This document shows positions 47,301 to 59,300 of a stretch of DNA of 64,000 nucleotides, one piece after another. How positions within the stretch are numbered: position 1 is the stretch's first letter; every line of letters starts with the position of its first letter. Origin of the DNA: Lagopus muta (lineage: Eukaryota; Chordata; Aves; Galliformes; Phasianidae); assembly GCF_023343835.1 (NCBI RefSeq), contig NC_064447.1, positions 10,746,501 through 10,810,500 on the forward strand, read 5' to 3'. The notes beneath the pieces were generated by a model. The model was not told the origin of the DNA. It was given only the letters and a program-made list of their open reading frames with translations, and did not search any database. Position numbers and translations under genes: made by a program.

Positions 47301-50300
47301 CAACGTGTGCTGGGGGGAACTTGTCTGTGGGATGTGCAGAAACTCACTGGCAGAGAGGCACTGAGCTTTGGGCTTCTTCCAGTGACATTGTGCCCTTTGG
47401 CAAATCCCAATCTCTAGCTTAAAAGGGGTATTCAGTGAGCCCCAGGGGAGCCAAAAGTACATCCATCTGCTCTAAGCATGGTGGGCTGCTGGAATCCTGT
47501 AGGTGCTGGGGTTTAGGCATGCTCTGTGTGGCTGAAGTGCAAGCAGTGAACTTTGCCTTTACAGTAAGTGTGCTCCTGTCTGATTTTTTTTTTTTTTTTT
47601 AATAATTTTTATATATATATATATTTGTCACTTTTCTCCTTACAGAACTTTGAGGTGGAAGCTGATGACCTGGTGACTATTTCAGAGCTGGGCCGGGGGG
47701 CCTATGGAGTGGTGGAGAAAGTGAGGCATGCTCAGAGTGGCACCATCATGGCTGTGAAGGTGAGGATGGCTTCTTCCTGGTGGGGCAGAGGGGCTGTGGG
47801 GCAGAATGGGGACAGAAATGGGGGGCTTGTTGATTTGGTACCCTCCTGTGTCCCCATACAGCCCAAAGTTGCACTTAGGTGGTGTCATCCATTATGGTGT
47901 TGTTTGTAAGAGGTCATCTGGGCATCTCTGAGGTCTGTGCTCGCTACAGAACTCCACCTACATCAAAACCTTTTTTTTTCCTCAATATTTCTCAGAGGAT
48001 TCGTGCCACAGTGAACACTCAGGAGCAGAAGAGACTGTTGATGGACTTGGATATCTCCATGAGGACAGTTGACTGCTTCTACACTGTCACTTTCTACGGA
48101 GCCCTATTCCGAGAGGTGAGAGGCTACTGTTACACAGCTCCTTGGGTCTGTGTGTGTCCTCTGAATGCACAAAACTGTCTCAAACTACCTCTGTTTCCTA
48201 CTGCTGAAGTGGGCTGGTTGAGGTGGTACAAAGCCCAGCTGTTGCAGGAGGCAGCAGGTCCCTTTCCATGCTGCAGCAGCAGGTGCCCAAGCATGTTGGC
48301 GGTGGGCTGGGCTGGATTTCACGCAGGATGGTCTTGGATGTGGCTGTTGGGAGTGCTATGAGTGGTACCCCAACATCAGTGCCCACTGTTATCAGGTGCA
48401 ATGCTGGTATGTGGTCAGCAGTGGCTGCACCATGGGGATGTTGGATTGCCCTGGGTGGAAGCATGGTGCCCCTGTCTGCCCCCACTGTGTCCTTTGGCTC
48501 CTGGGGGGGGTTGGAGAATTTCCTATAGCTACTTTCTCTCCACCTGCAGGGTGATGTGTGGATCTGCATGGAGCTCATGGACACTTCCTTGGATAAATTC
48601 TACAAGAAAGTACTGGAGAAGAAAAAAACCATCCCTGAAGATATTCTGGGGAAAATGGCCGTGTCTGTGAGTACTTGTGCCACCCCACCCCCCCTCGAGC
48701 TCTGTGCACTCCTCATGCTCTGTGGGTTTGCTGAGTGCTGAGCTACGTGTGGCTAATGGTGCTCTCCTGCTCTGTTTGTCTGCAGATTGTACGAGCTCTG
48801 GAGCATCTGCACAGTAAACTGTCCGTAATCCACAGAGGTGGGTGCTCAGTGGGATTCATGTAGTGTGCTGCAATGCCAGCCTTGCGATGGGTTATGGGAA
48901 GGCTCCTTCCAAGGAGATGTGTGATGTGTGCCTCTGGAACACCTGCAGTTGGGGTCTGGTGGCACTTGGGGCCGTGGTGGACACGCTTAGATGCCCCAGG
49001 CCTGTTTCAGTGGTGTATCCTTCATGCATCTGCTTATTTGATGTTCTCTTTCTCCTTTCTACATGAGGGGCTGGATATAATGACTGAATTCTTTGCTGTC
49101 TATATTTCTGTAGGCATCTCTGTCTCTCTCTGAGTACTGAGATGCATTGCAGGCAGCACTTAGGGATGAAATCACATACCCTTCTTGGCTGGGTAGTTCT
49201 GGCAAGGGGAGAGATGAAAAAGACCTTGCAAATCACTGATGGGCATCATAACAGCCAGGTCCTGCTCTTCATCTTAACACAGTTTGTCATGTACTTGTGC
49301 ACAGGTCATGATGGGCCTGAGACGAGCAGTCCTGAGAGCTTGGTTGAGTTTTCAAGGCTGTGTTTGGTCCATAAATTGCTCCTGAGGAACTGCATGTTCT
49401 GTGTGAAGCTTAGTGTTTTATTTCAACTGCATAAGGGCCAGAGTAGGGGGGGGGTTGCTCCTGTTTTTTCCACCACCATCGCTCCCGTTCCCTGTCACCA
49501 GGGAGTTCCTTATGCTATCCCGGGCCCCATGATACCTCTACAAAGGCCCCATCTGTTCTCACATGTTCTTTGTTGTAGATGTGAAACCTTCCAACGTGCT
49601 CATCAACAAGGAGGGACACGTGAAAATGTGTGACTTTGGGATCAGTGGCTACTTGGTGGACTCGGTGGCGAAGACAATGGATGCTGGCTGCAAACCATAC
49701 ATGGCTGTAAGTGTGCTTATGTGCAATCCATCCAGCCCTCGCCTTGAGAAGGCTGCTGCTGCTTAGAAACTGGTCTTGGCTCACCTCTGTGCTGAGGTTG
49801 AAAGTGTGTTCTGGGTTTCCTGACTCAGCAGTGCCCTACAAGGATGGGATTCCCCTCCCCGTAAGCCCTGCTGTTTAATAGACTCATAGAATCATTAAGA
49901 TCACGAATGCCAACCCATCCCACCATGACACCGAACTGTGTCCCTCAGTTCCTCATCTCCATGGCTCTGGAATACCTCCAGGGATGGGGACTCCACCACT
50001 GCCCTATTTGTGTCCATGTTGCAGCAGACTCTTCCTGTGCCCCCTTTCTTTCACAAAAGGGTGAAAGCCTGGCTGATGCTGGTTGTGGTGGGTGGAATCA
50101 TAGAATCGTTAAGGCTGGAAAAGATCACTAAAATCATCTAATCCAACCATCAACCCACCCTATTGGGTTGGAAAGCTGCTCTTGACTAGAAAATGCTGAG
50201 GCTTTCCTTAGTAGGATCATTTCATCCTCATTCCATGGCACTGGTGTGGGGGAGCTCCTGCTCCTGGGACAGGCACCCTCCTGCAGGGATGATATAGGGG

Positions 50301-53300
50301 AGGGGAGTGCTTGTGGAGGCGATGTGGAGTGGGACATGGCACTCGCTGGTGCTTGCAGATGTAACCTCAAACCCTGCCTTTGTGAGGATGTGAGCTAGGG
50401 GAATCTACCCAACCTGGGTTTTGGAGCCAGAGATCGGCTGTGTGTGGTTTGCACTGTGAAAACGAGACAGAACTGTAACATCTTCCGTTTTGCTTTTGCA
50501 GCCAGAAAGAATAAATCCTGAGCTGAACCAGAAGGGCTACAATGTGAAGTCGGATGTCTGGAGTCTGGGGATCACAATGGTAATGCAGAGGGTGGGTGCC
50601 AGCACTGTGATGCTGGAAGTGGGCTGGGGTCTGTGCTGGGGGCTCCAACTTTGAGGTGGTGTGTGTGGTTAGCAGCAGCCTTGCCTGAGGGGCAGCTCAC
50701 AGCAGCTAACAGGAAGGGGAAATGCTTTCAGTTCCAAAATTGCAGCTGCTCAGGATGGTTCCTCTGCCTCCTGCAAGAAATGGATCTGTCAGAAAGCAGC
50801 TGAAGTCTTCTGGCATGGGAGGACAAAGGAAATCACAGCTGCTGGCTCAAGGGGAATGCTGCCTGGGAACAGTTCTGCTTTCCAGGAGACTACATCTCTT
50901 GCTTAGACTATTCCCCTAAAGTTTTCCTGCACCTTTTTAGCTGTTTAGACTTTTTAGAAAGTTTAGACCTTCGTTTTGGACACAGTCTCCTTGCATCTGT
51001 ATGTGCTGCACAGATCTCTGACAAATACTCCCTCTTGGTATCTCCGTGCTGTGCAGAGCAGAGCTGTGCTTGCTGCAAAAGCAATCAGCTCCAGCTCTGA
51101 TCTGAGGTGCAGGAAGCTGTGGGATGGGAAATTGTGGCAATGACGAAACCTGAGCTCTTCCAGCACTGGATGGGAGAGGGGATTTTACTGAAAGCCTGCC
51201 AGCCTGCAGCTGGATGGAGCCCCAACCTCATTCCCTCTAGTATCTTCCTCCTGGGCTGGCTTCCTATTTTGTTTACTAATTTCTGGAGGGGTTTGATTGA
51301 AGACTAGCCCTACTTTGGGCTACTGAGCTGCAGGGCTGATCCTAGCTTTATTCATTTCTCACTTCCCATCCCTTGGCCTGAGATGCCCAAGAGCTGTGAT
51401 GGACTTTTTCCTGCTGGAATGGATGATGGAGCAGGGTTAGCTGCAGCAGTTTGATAAACATCATCTTAAGTTATATTCTAAACTTGCTTTCACTTGGGCT
51501 CATGGATCTCTTTGTGCCTAGATCATACAGCCTGCGGTCCAGAGGGCAGGTTATGTTGAGAAGAGCACTCCAGAAGCCAGTGCAGAAGTAGCACCTATGC
51601 TGCTTTGATTATCTTTTTAAATAACCCTGTTTTACATATACTTGTCTGCTTCCTGTAAATGCATTAATTTGCTGAGCAGGCCTCAAAAGGAAATATTTTT
51701 TGCCTCTAGGTCTTTGTATTTAAAAAAAAAAAAAAGGGGGGGAGAAGGGGGGAAGTAGTATGACCCAAATTGAAAATGGTTTGTTAGGAGGGAGGCTTTT
51801 CATCTTGAACCTGCACTTGTGCAGCCTCTGATGTGGGGCAGCCCTGGTGTCTCACAGTGTCCTTGTCCCCAGATCGAGTTGGCCATCCTCCGCTTCCCCT
51901 ACGAGTCGTGGGGCACCCCGTTCCAGCAGCTCAAGCAGGTGGTGGAGGAACCCTCACCCCAGCTGCCTGCTGAGCGCTTCTCCAAGGAGTTTGTGGACTT
52001 CACAGCACAGTGGTGAGTGTGGCAGAGGCTGGGCTGAGCAAAGTGTGGGGCTGGGGTTGGCTTTGGAGCCTGTTTATCTCCTCCTTGTACTGAGCTGGTG
52101 TATCTGCTGCAGTGGGAATGGGTTTTGTTGCCCAAAGGGGTTTTGTTCTCAGTGTGACTCATCCAGGCTGCTTGGAAGGCAGAGGTTTCTCTTCCCGTTT
52201 TACCATTGGCGCTGCTCAAGTGTTGGTGGTTTCTGGCAGTGTGGTGATGGAACAGCCCTCTGGCAGCATCTGGGTGCCTCTGGGTCAACCTGGTTTGTGG
52301 TTTTGTGGGTTCAAGGAGCTGTTCCCCTCAAGTTCTCTCTGCTTCTGGCCTGTTTGGAGGTGCCACGAAGCCCTGGGATGGTTGGTGGGAAGCCACCTCC
52401 TCTCCTTCCCAGCAGAGCTGCTTGCTTCTGGGTTTGGCAATATCCCAAATCTGTCCCTGTGGTTCCCTTCTTGGGTGCTTCAGGGCCAAGTGGTTCAGCT
52501 CAGAGGGAGAGGAGTGGGTGCTGCCTGCCCAAAGTGAGGTGTGATTGGGGAAGGAGAAGGGGAGGTCCCTTCTGATAGACCACAAATAGGGGAAAAAAAA
52601 GTAAGAAAAGATCCTATAGCATTTTTTCTTTTTTCTTTTTTTTTTTTTCCCCCCTTCAGTTTAAGGAAGAACCCCGCTGAGCGAATGAACTATTTAGAAC
52701 TTATGGTAAGTTTGGAGCCATCTCTGCTGGCCTTCATCTGGTACATGAAATATGTTGGAATAAAAGGTCCTGGACAAATAGTACAGCAGGACGCAGGGGT
52801 GATTTCCAGGCATATGGTGGGATGGGCGTAGTGTGTCTAAGGTACAACGGTGTATTGAGTTTTGTGGGTGTTAAGGGGATTCAGTGATCAGGGTCAAGCT
52901 TTCTAGATGTTTTCTCCTTCTGTCCCACCTGCTCTTGGAGAGTTTAGGTCAACCAGCTGCACTACCACCATTTGGGGTGGATTTTAACCTGGAAACACCA
53001 AACCCAAAAGTGTTCAGCTTTAAGCTGATTTAGTGGAGGGTTGTTAGGGTAGTATGGTTAGATCATGGTTGGACTCGATGATCTTTGAGGTCTTTTCCAA
53101 CCTGAGTGATTGTATGATTCTTTGACATCCATGGGAGTCTGCAGGGGATGCTGCTGCTCACTTGGCCAGTGCTGTGACACCCCTGGGGCTGCTTTTGGAC
53201 TGCTCCCTGCTGGGCCGTGACTGATGCCTTGCTTCTTGTTGACAGGAGCACCCCTTCTTCACCCTACATGACACCAAAGAGACTGACATGGCCTCCTTCG

Positions 53301-53329
53301 TGACAGAGATCCTCGGGGATGACTCTTAA
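34134..53329 (+). CDS. MAP2K3: MAP kinase kinase 3 (MKK3), 13 coding exons, 346 aa
   Basis: Dual-specificity kinase that activates p38 MAPKs in stress and cytokine signalling. Exons: 34134-34149, 43811-43843, 44094-44157, 45666-45714, 47646-47759, 47996-48115, 48550-48666, 48786-48837, 49579-49706, 50502-50579, 51873-52012, 52660-52705, 53246-53329 (TAA). All junctions are GT-AG and in phase. Features: basic docking motif KKKLRI (20-25), glycine loop GRGAYG (70-75), ATP-binding Lys92, HRD (187-189), DFG (207-209), activation-loop Ser217 and Thr221, APE (231-233), and C-terminal LMEHPFFTLHDT. Length is 346 against 347 in human. MKK3 is favoured over MKK6 by synteny and by VTISELGRGAYGVVEKVRHA. 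The first exon is the uncertain part: starts at 34901 and 40779 splice equally well. Confidence 0.96.
34901..34913 (+). CDS. MAP2K3: Candidate alternative first coding exon of MAP2K3 (MEGR)
   Basis: ATGGAGGGCCGAG is followed directly by a strong donor, GTGAGC. It ends in phase 1, the phase required by the exon 2 acceptor at 43811, and would give MEGRDSKGSLEPHK. It lies in the CpG island about 85 bp after an AP-1 site. The start context is weak at -3 (T) but has G at +4. Confidence 0.4.
40545..40552 (+). promoter_or_regulatory. MAP2K3: Perfect cAMP response element
   Basis: The full palindrome TGACGTCA lies 227 bp upstream of the alternative ATG at 40779, next to ETS-like TTCCTG/TTTCCTG sequence. 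CREB and ATF2/ATF1 bind this element. It supports, without proving, an internal promoter for MAP2K3. Confidence 0.6.
40779..40794 (+). CDS. MAP2K3: Candidate alternative first coding exon of MAP2K3 (MDKKQ)
   Basis: ATGGACAAGAAGCAAG followed by donor GTATGT. It ends in phase 1 and so joins exon 2 in frame, giving MDKKQDSKGSLEPHK. The start context AAACCATGG is close to the optimal Kozak sequence, better than the starts at 34134 or 34901. It sits 6.6 kb into intron 1 outside the main CpG island, with a perfect CRE upstream. Confidence 0.5.
44158..45665. other. MAP2K3 intron 3
   Basis: A 1.5-kb intron with no recognised repeats or exons. Confidence 0.5.
45715..47645. other. MAP2K3 intron 4
   Basis: A 1.9-kb intron. 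A T run followed by a TA repeat (about 47583-47625) lies just before the acceptor. No other feature is recognised. Confidence 0.5.
49884..50060 (-). mobile_element. CR1 LINE fragment, reverse orientation
   Basis: In MAP2K3 intron 9. It begins TCATAGAATCATTAAGATCA (reverse complement of the CR1 3' end) and continues through CCTCAGTTCCTCATCTCCAT and GGGGACTCCACCACTGCC. Heavily diverged and 5'-truncated. Confidence 0.85.
50094..50161 (-). mobile_element. Second short CR1 fragment, reverse orientation
   Basis: GAATCATAGAATCGTTAAGG followed by CTGGAAAAGATCACTAAAAT and a TCCAACCATCAACCCACC tail matches the extreme CR1 3' end in reverse. It sits about 35 bp beyond the previous fragment in the same orientation, so it is a separate insertion. 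Confidence 0.88.
50580..51872. other. MAP2K3 intron 10
   Basis: A 1.3-kb intron. The only notable feature is an A-run followed by a G-rich stretch at about 51722-51755, which could form a G-quadruplex. Confidence 0.5.
53035..53124 (+). mobile_element. CR1 LINE 3' end fragment
   Basis: In MAP2K3 intron 12. GGTTGGACTCGATGATCTTT, then GAGGTCTTTTCCAACCTGAG and GATTGTATGATTCTTTG, is the CR1 3' terminus with two degraded terminal octamers. About 90 bp remain. Confidence 0.9.
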
Positions 53330-54245
53330 CTGGAGCCCCACTGTTCCGTGCAGTCCCCGCAGCGGAGCAGATGCGGACTTGAATTCGTGATGGTTTGCAC
53401 AAATTGTGTTCCTCAGCCCACGGACAGCTCTGGGCACAGCCCCATCGCAGCCTCTTTTCTCTTTGCCTGAAATCTTCAAGGAAGAGCCTTGGAAGCCAAC
53501 ACCTTCACCCCTTCAAATGCTGGGGGCACGGGGTGGGGATGGTGCCCAACCTTGGCACGGTCTGTGGGGAACTTCTGCCTTTCTTCCCCTTTGCTGCCTG
53601 GGGCTGGCAAAGAGAAAATGCTGCTGTGCTTCTTCCCCCTCCTTATCTGTCCCCAGCCCCTCCCCCAGCATTTCACCTGGTTCTCTGCCTCATGTTCCTG
53701 AGCAGCACTTCAGGAGGCTGCAGGGCTCCATGGATACACCGCTGTCCCCGCACAAAGCCATCTTGATGACAGCTGGGTGACCCTTCAACACAGCCCCAGG
53801 CCTGACACCCCCTTCACTGCGTGATCTACTGCTCCCCTGCAGAGGAATAAAAGCGTATTTCCCCCCAGTTCACCCCACCACGAGCAGCAGCCCTCCCTCT
53901 TTTGCTTCCTTCATGGACCTTCTCCTCTGTGCTCACCCTGGGGCTGCATGACACTGGAAGAGGTGGGGATGGCTGAGCATCTACCACCACTCCTCATCCT
54001 GCAGGAGGATGCTGCCCCAGCTCTCCATCCTCTTCCCCCTTTGGGGCTCATGTAAGACCTCACACTGTGACCCCATCACTGCCTCCAGCTGTGGCCACAG
54101 CCGCCATCTCAGCCCCAACGCCTGACAGCCCAGTGCAGGGGCTGCTGCCAGTTGTACATTTTGTGTCTATATATAATGGACTTTGTAACATGTTTCTGGG
54201 TTTTACTGCACTTGCTATAAATTAAAGCCCTTCTGTGTGGGTGGG
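53330..54245 (+). other. MAP2K3: MAP2K3 3' untranslated region
   Basis: Follows the TAA at 53327-53329. There are two plausible ends: AATAAA at 53846-53851 (short form, about 0.5 kb) and ATTAAA at 54221-54226 (about 0.9 kb), the latter followed by a G/T-rich TGTGTGGGTGGGAGG stretch. AT-rich sequence at 54340-54620 could belong to a still longer form. Confidence 0.65.
54221..54226 (+). terminator. MAP2K3: Probable distal MAP2K3 polyadenylation signal
   Basis: ATTAAA, the commonest variant signal, with a G/T-rich downstream element starting about 10 bases later. The upstream AATAAA at 53846-53851 is a proximal alternative. Confidence 0.6.
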
Positions 54246-55359
54246 AGGAGGGAGGAGCGCTTCCTTCTCCCCTAAAGCATCTGCTGTGAGCCCCGCTGTG
54301 TTCCATCCACGTGTGGGACTGCAGACTGAAGGCACCGCTGTGGGTTTTTTATTTTTAATAGATTGAGTTTTCAGAGGGATTTTTTTCCTTTTCTAATATA
54401 TTTGTGTGTGTGTGCGTGCTATATATATTATATATTTTTAAATCAGTGATGATGGTGTGAATGTCTATGTGAGCAGCAGTTCTGCTGCCCTGACCAGCAG
54501 TTTTCTGGCTAGATTTGGGGTAGTGGCTGAGGTTTTAGAAGACAGGCTGCCCTGAGATTATTTCTTTTTTTTAAGAAGAAATGCATCTATTTTTTAATCA
54601 AATCTTAAAAAACAAAAACAAAAAAAACCAACATACTTCTCCTGAGCTTCCTGCCCTGGAGATGTGGATGTGAGGGTGCATTCCTGTTATTCAGGGTCCT
54701 CCCTGTGCTGAAGCACAGCGTTCAGCTGACCCCATCGGCCTGCACCTTTGTTATGGAGCCAGACTGGGCTGTGCCTGGGGGCATGGTACAGCTCCCAGGA
54801 GAGCTTAGGGTAGCACAGGGTGACTTTCCCCTCTGTCTCACCCCATCTGCTCAGTGCATGAGCCCGTAGGAAACAGCACAGATGGACACAGCACAGTAAG
54901 CAAACCCTGCCCTGCTTCGGTCTGACCCTTAACCCCTATTCCACCTCCTTGTGCACGATGATGTGGCTGATGCTCTCCACATCCTCCCTTCAGTCCCACT
55001 CCTCAAAACATCCCGTGCTCCCTGAAATTGCACATCACCAGCCTGGTAGGACAGCTTGGCAGCTGAGGTGCTCACTTGTATGCTTTTCCATAGTTGGTCA
55101 CTTTGGATTCCTTTCGATTTGCTGTTAAGCTTTTGTTTTTCCTCTTTCTCCTTGCTTTTCTTCTCCTGGAGAAAGTCCTGACTTAGCTCAGAGAGCACCT
55201 TCCCTTTCTCATACTAGGTGATACAATGGTGAGGGGGGGTTGGGACCCACGGATGGGGCTTTGCTGCTCAGTTGGGTCCTGTCTGCCCTGTGTGCTGAAG
55301 TGGGTCCTGCTGCTTGTGCCCTCCTGCCATGCACAGGGATGATAGATCTGGTGCCCACC
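54246..55359. other. MAP2K3 downstream flank
   Basis: AT-rich to about 54640 (including a TA-rich stretch near 54418-54440), then ordinary sequence. No gene recognised. Confidence 0.5.
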
Positions 55360-55369
55360 AGCTTGGGTG

Positions 55370-55570
55370 GGAGAGAATATTAGGAAAAGTTTCTTCTCTG
55401 AGAGAACGGTGGTGTGTTGGAACTGCTGCCCAGGGAGTGGTGGGGTCACCATCCCTGGAGGTGTTCCAGAAGCACGGAGATGTGGCACTGAGGGATGTGG
55501 TTTGGTGTCATGGTGGGGTTGGTTTGTGAATCTGAGAGGTCTTCTCCAACCTGAATGACTCTGTGGTTCT
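55370..55570 (+). mobile_element. CR1 LINE 3' end fragment
   Basis: Carries CR1 landmarks: AGGAAAAGTTTCTTCTCTGA, GCTGCCCAGGGAGTGGTGGG, CCATCCCTGGAGGTGTTC, and a 3' end in CTTCTCCAACCTGAATGACT followed by CTGTGGTTCTG. 5'-truncated, about 200 bp. Confidence 0.92.
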
Positions 55571-55759
55571 GATGCAGCCCAGAGTCCCTCCAGCCCTGTA
55601 CTGAGCACAGTCTGTACCCACGAACCCCTCCTTGTTTTCAATAAAATTCACCCCGAAGCACCCGTGTGCCCTCTTCGTGTGATGGAGCATCCTCGTCGTG
55701 TCAGGTCCTCTCACGACACTCAGGTGTTTTATACTGCTTGCAGTACTGGGGGTAACCCC

Positions 55760-56195
55760 AGACTGCGGGCTGAAAGACCCCGCGGAGCATCACCCCGGGC
55801 CGGGACTCTGCGGGGCTCAGCGTGTCGGGCTCTCCCCCCGCTATCGGGGTGCTGCCGGCGGTGCGCGGTGCTCCCCGTGTGGGGCAGCGGCTCTGGGGCT
55901 GTGCTGCAGCCCAGGGTTGGGGGCACCGTCCCAGGGCCGCCGCGAGGGGGAGGCAGCGGGCAACGCCGGGGGTCTGCGGGGCCGCGGCTCCTTCAGCCTC
56001 AGCTGTGGGATGATGAGAAGCGGGGGGGCTCCATCCCATCCCATTCCCATTTTTTCCCCTATGAGCCCTACCTCGATAGGAGCGGGGGGACACGGGTGGG
56101 GTGCGCAGGGGGCTGGGAAGCCCCCTGGTGTTGGCCCGGCGCGGGGTAGGAGGGGAGGGGGGGGGGAGGGGGGAGCGGCTCAGCGCTGAGCTTGC
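55760..56195. promoter_or_regulatory. Orphan CpG island
   Basis: Dense CpG sequence about 1.5 kb past the end of MAP2K3, not associated with any coding exon in the window. It ends in a G-rich stretch (56145-56176) and a perfect 14-bp palindrome, GCTCAGCGCTGAGC (56178-56191). In human the next gene after MAP2K3 is KCNJ12, which has upstream noncoding exons, so this may be that gene's promoter; that is inference. A lncRNA or enhancer island is also possible. Confidence 0.6.
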
Positions 56196-56330
56196 GGGCT
56201 CTTCGTTTCAATTAGCAGCTTAATGGCTGCATCGAGACCCATTAAACATGTAGCAGTGCCTCCGAGGAGAGAACTTCAGCAGAAGCGGAAAATTCATCAC
56301 ACTGAGTTTCCCAATTAGGAGAAAAGTTTT
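56196..56330. other. Possible conserved regulatory stretch next to the CpG island
   Basis: AT-balanced sequence with several TAAT-type homeodomain cores (CAATTAGCAGCTTAATGG at about 56209-56226; CCAATTAGG near 56310), directly flanking the orphan CpG island. Conservation cannot be judged from one sequence. Confidence 0.3.
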
Positions 56331-56344
56331 TTGTTTTTTTCATT

Positions 56345-56368
56345 CCCCCCCCCCCCCCCCCCCCCCCC
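56345..56368 (+). repeat. Homopolymer of 24 C
   Basis: An uninterrupted run of 24 cytosines. Such runs are unstable and prone to sequencing error; the complementary strand is poly-G. Confidence 0.95.
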
Positions 56369-59300
56369 AATTGGCTCAAATATAAGCATAAAGAGGTTAT
56401 TTCTGCCGGCAGTTTACCTGCAGGCACATGGTAGGGTGCAAGCAGGCAGTGCCCAAAGCAGGACAACCCCTCAATGCAGACAGCACAACTCATCACACCT
56501 CAGCCAACCCAGGAGAGCAGACGTGGCACCAGGGGGTGGCATCCAGCCCTGCCCTGTGCTCAGCTGGCTGTGATGGGTGCCCAGTCTCCCCATCAGCCCT
56601 CACTGGTCATACTGGGAGCTGGAGCTGGTGGTGCTCCTGGAGAGCAGATCGCAGGGAGTTCTCTGGGTTATTTATTTTGCTTGGTTTTTCTTTCTTTCAT
56701 TCTTTTCTGAAGGTGGCTGGGGCTGTATGTAGGGCAGGGTTGGGTTTTTTTAGGTTCAGGCAGCACGTGGGCACCTTCAAGATCGATAGCATAAATCAGC
56801 ACAGGGCACTGGGTTGTGTGAGATGCGTTCCATCCTCCCCTAATAGCTGTCTCAGCCCAGAAACTTCCAATGCTCCAGCTCTGGTAGCACCTAAGGGCTA
56901 ATGAGCTGAAACTGCAGAATACCAATGAGACCTCAGCAATATGGATTACCCTCCCCACCCCCAGCCAGGCAGCTGAGCGGCCCTGAAATCATCCCAGTTG
57001 GCCCCTGGGGTGCCCAGTGCAGCCCATCGAGGAGGAATGGCCTCAAAGTGAAGTGCATGGGGGCTGGGAAGTTCAGTGCTGCCCATGGGAGCTGCCGTGG
57101 ATGCATCACTTGGTACTGCTCTGTATGCAGAATGTGGGTGCTTTGTTTTGGGGTGAGCAGAGCTCTGGTTTAACCACGGACATCCGGGTGGTCTCCCTGA
57201 TAATTGGCCATTATATAAATACGAGTTCACAAGTTTTGCACTATTTTCACCCCTGTCTTGGGTGAAGTACCTCCAACCCTCCTCTCTCCATCTGGTTTGC
57301 AAGCCCAGCCCACGCACGGGCAGCGGGCCCAAATCCTGTACATTTCTGCAGCTGCTTTCTGCTGCGTGCCCTGGGACTTACAGTGGGGTCAACAGCAAAT
57401 CCCCCATGTTGGGGTGCTGGGAAACCAGGGTGGCTTGCTGCACAGGACCCCAAAGAAAGGATAAGGAGAAGTCGGGTGGAAGCTCCCACCCTGCCCAGCA
57501 GGTGCTGCCCTCCTCTTGGCTCCACATTCCTGCTGCTTTTGCAGAGGTGGGGGAAACGTGGGGGCTGGAGGAGGAGAGCAGTGCAAAGCCTGAAAATATC
57601 GAGGATTGAAGCAAGCAGATCAGGAGGGTGCTGGGGTCCCCACGGAGGTCACCTCCCACGGAAGACCCTCCAGCTTTGCCCAGGGCCGCCCAGCCCCACG
57701 CAGTGCTCCTGGCCCCTTGCACGCTGCCTTACCCTTTCTGCGCGCCCCACGCGGCGCTGGCACCGGCTGCTGCCTTCCAGGCACGTGGGCAGAGTGCTGC
57801 CGAGGAGCCCAGGTGGCTTTTGTGCTTGATTTGCATCTCCGAGCTTCTCTGGGGTGGAGGAGGTGGGAACCTTGATGAAACCAAAGCAGTTACCTCGATA
57901 GCAGCTTGGCTTTGCTCAGTATAACTCCTGGCTCAGGGATGATGAGATCACTTCTAGAGTGACGTATTCCTTTCTTCTTATGCAAAATGAGATTTTGTAT
58001 GTGATTGCTTGAGATGAAAGCTGCAGCCTGAGTTTGAGGTGTGCAATGCTCAGGGGAGTGATGCAACAGGTTTGGAATTCCCTGGGTTGCACTGACCCTC
58101 ACCAAAGCCCCTGTGCAGCATTTCTGCTTGCAACAGGTCTTGCATGGTCTTGGAGTTGAGGAATGAGCTGAATCTGTGCAATGGCAAATGTGCCAGAGAA
58201 AAGGAAAATTGCTTTAAAACAGCAGCACCAGAATCTTCTCCTTGGCTTTATTTGGATCCTGAAACCCACCAGCTTTCTGCGTGCACACCAGAGGTCTGAG
58301 TTGCAAGCAGGGGGTGATGGCCTGCTGAGGGCTCCTGTGGGACTGACGTGGCACTTTTCTCCCCTAAACCTCATTTACTGGTGACAGAGAACTCCCAGCC
58401 CTGGGCACATGGTTGCATCTCACACATCCAAGAATGCAACCCCAGTTCTGTGTATCAGGATGGTGTCCAAACCTCTCTCCTCTGGCTGTGGCTTCTGATG
58501 AAGGTTGGCTCTCGTCTTTTGGAAACACATTTTGTGGAGTCTTTGTGCTGCAGGAGTTTTGTCCAGCTGTGTTTCTGACACAGGTGCCTGAGCTTTGTGG
58601 CAGGGTTTGGGTTCAGCTGTGCTCCTCTCACACCTTCCTATCAAAGAAGCAGAGCAAAAGCTCAGGTTAATGGCACGTTGTTGCTCTCTGAGTGTGTGCT
58701 CAGAGCAGAGCTTCTGCTGAGAAGTGCTGCAAACCCTGCTGTGAGCAGAAACACACATTTCCAAACAAAACACAGCAAAGACAACTCACCAGGCAGCACT
58801 TCCTCCTTGCAGCATTTACAGCCCCGCTTCCAACCAACCCCGTGTGGCTTTGATATGGCGTTTCACACCCAGCATTATTGATCATTTCTGCTTTTCTGGG
58901 GGCTCTTATGGAACCAGCATTAACCCCTACTGCAATGGGTGCCCCCATCCTGGGCACAGCACCCACCCTGGCCCCACTGCTGCTCTGGAATGCAGCATGG
59001 AAGCAAAGCTTTCCACTAGCTCCAGCACCCACTGCATCATGTACCATAGGAACCCTCACCAGCCCCAGTTGCACTTTGCCATACATCAGAGCCAAATCAA
59101 TAGGAATTTGGCTTTTGATGTATTTTTAACCAGGTGGGAGCTCACACTCTCTCTGCCTTTGGGTCTCACTGGGGGTCTGCAGCAGCTCAATCTGAGGCGT
59201 GCACAGAGGCTGCCCCATCCCCTCAACACTGAGTGTCCCAATGGGGTCAGAGCTCACCCTCCACATCATCCTGCCTCGCCCTGAACTTCTTTAATTCAAG

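Noticed and set aside
55664-56189. Open frames of about 160 codons over the orphan CpG island, considered as a new gene or KCNJ12 coding sequence
   Set aside because: No potassium-channel motif or other domain; frames open on both strands from GC content alone.
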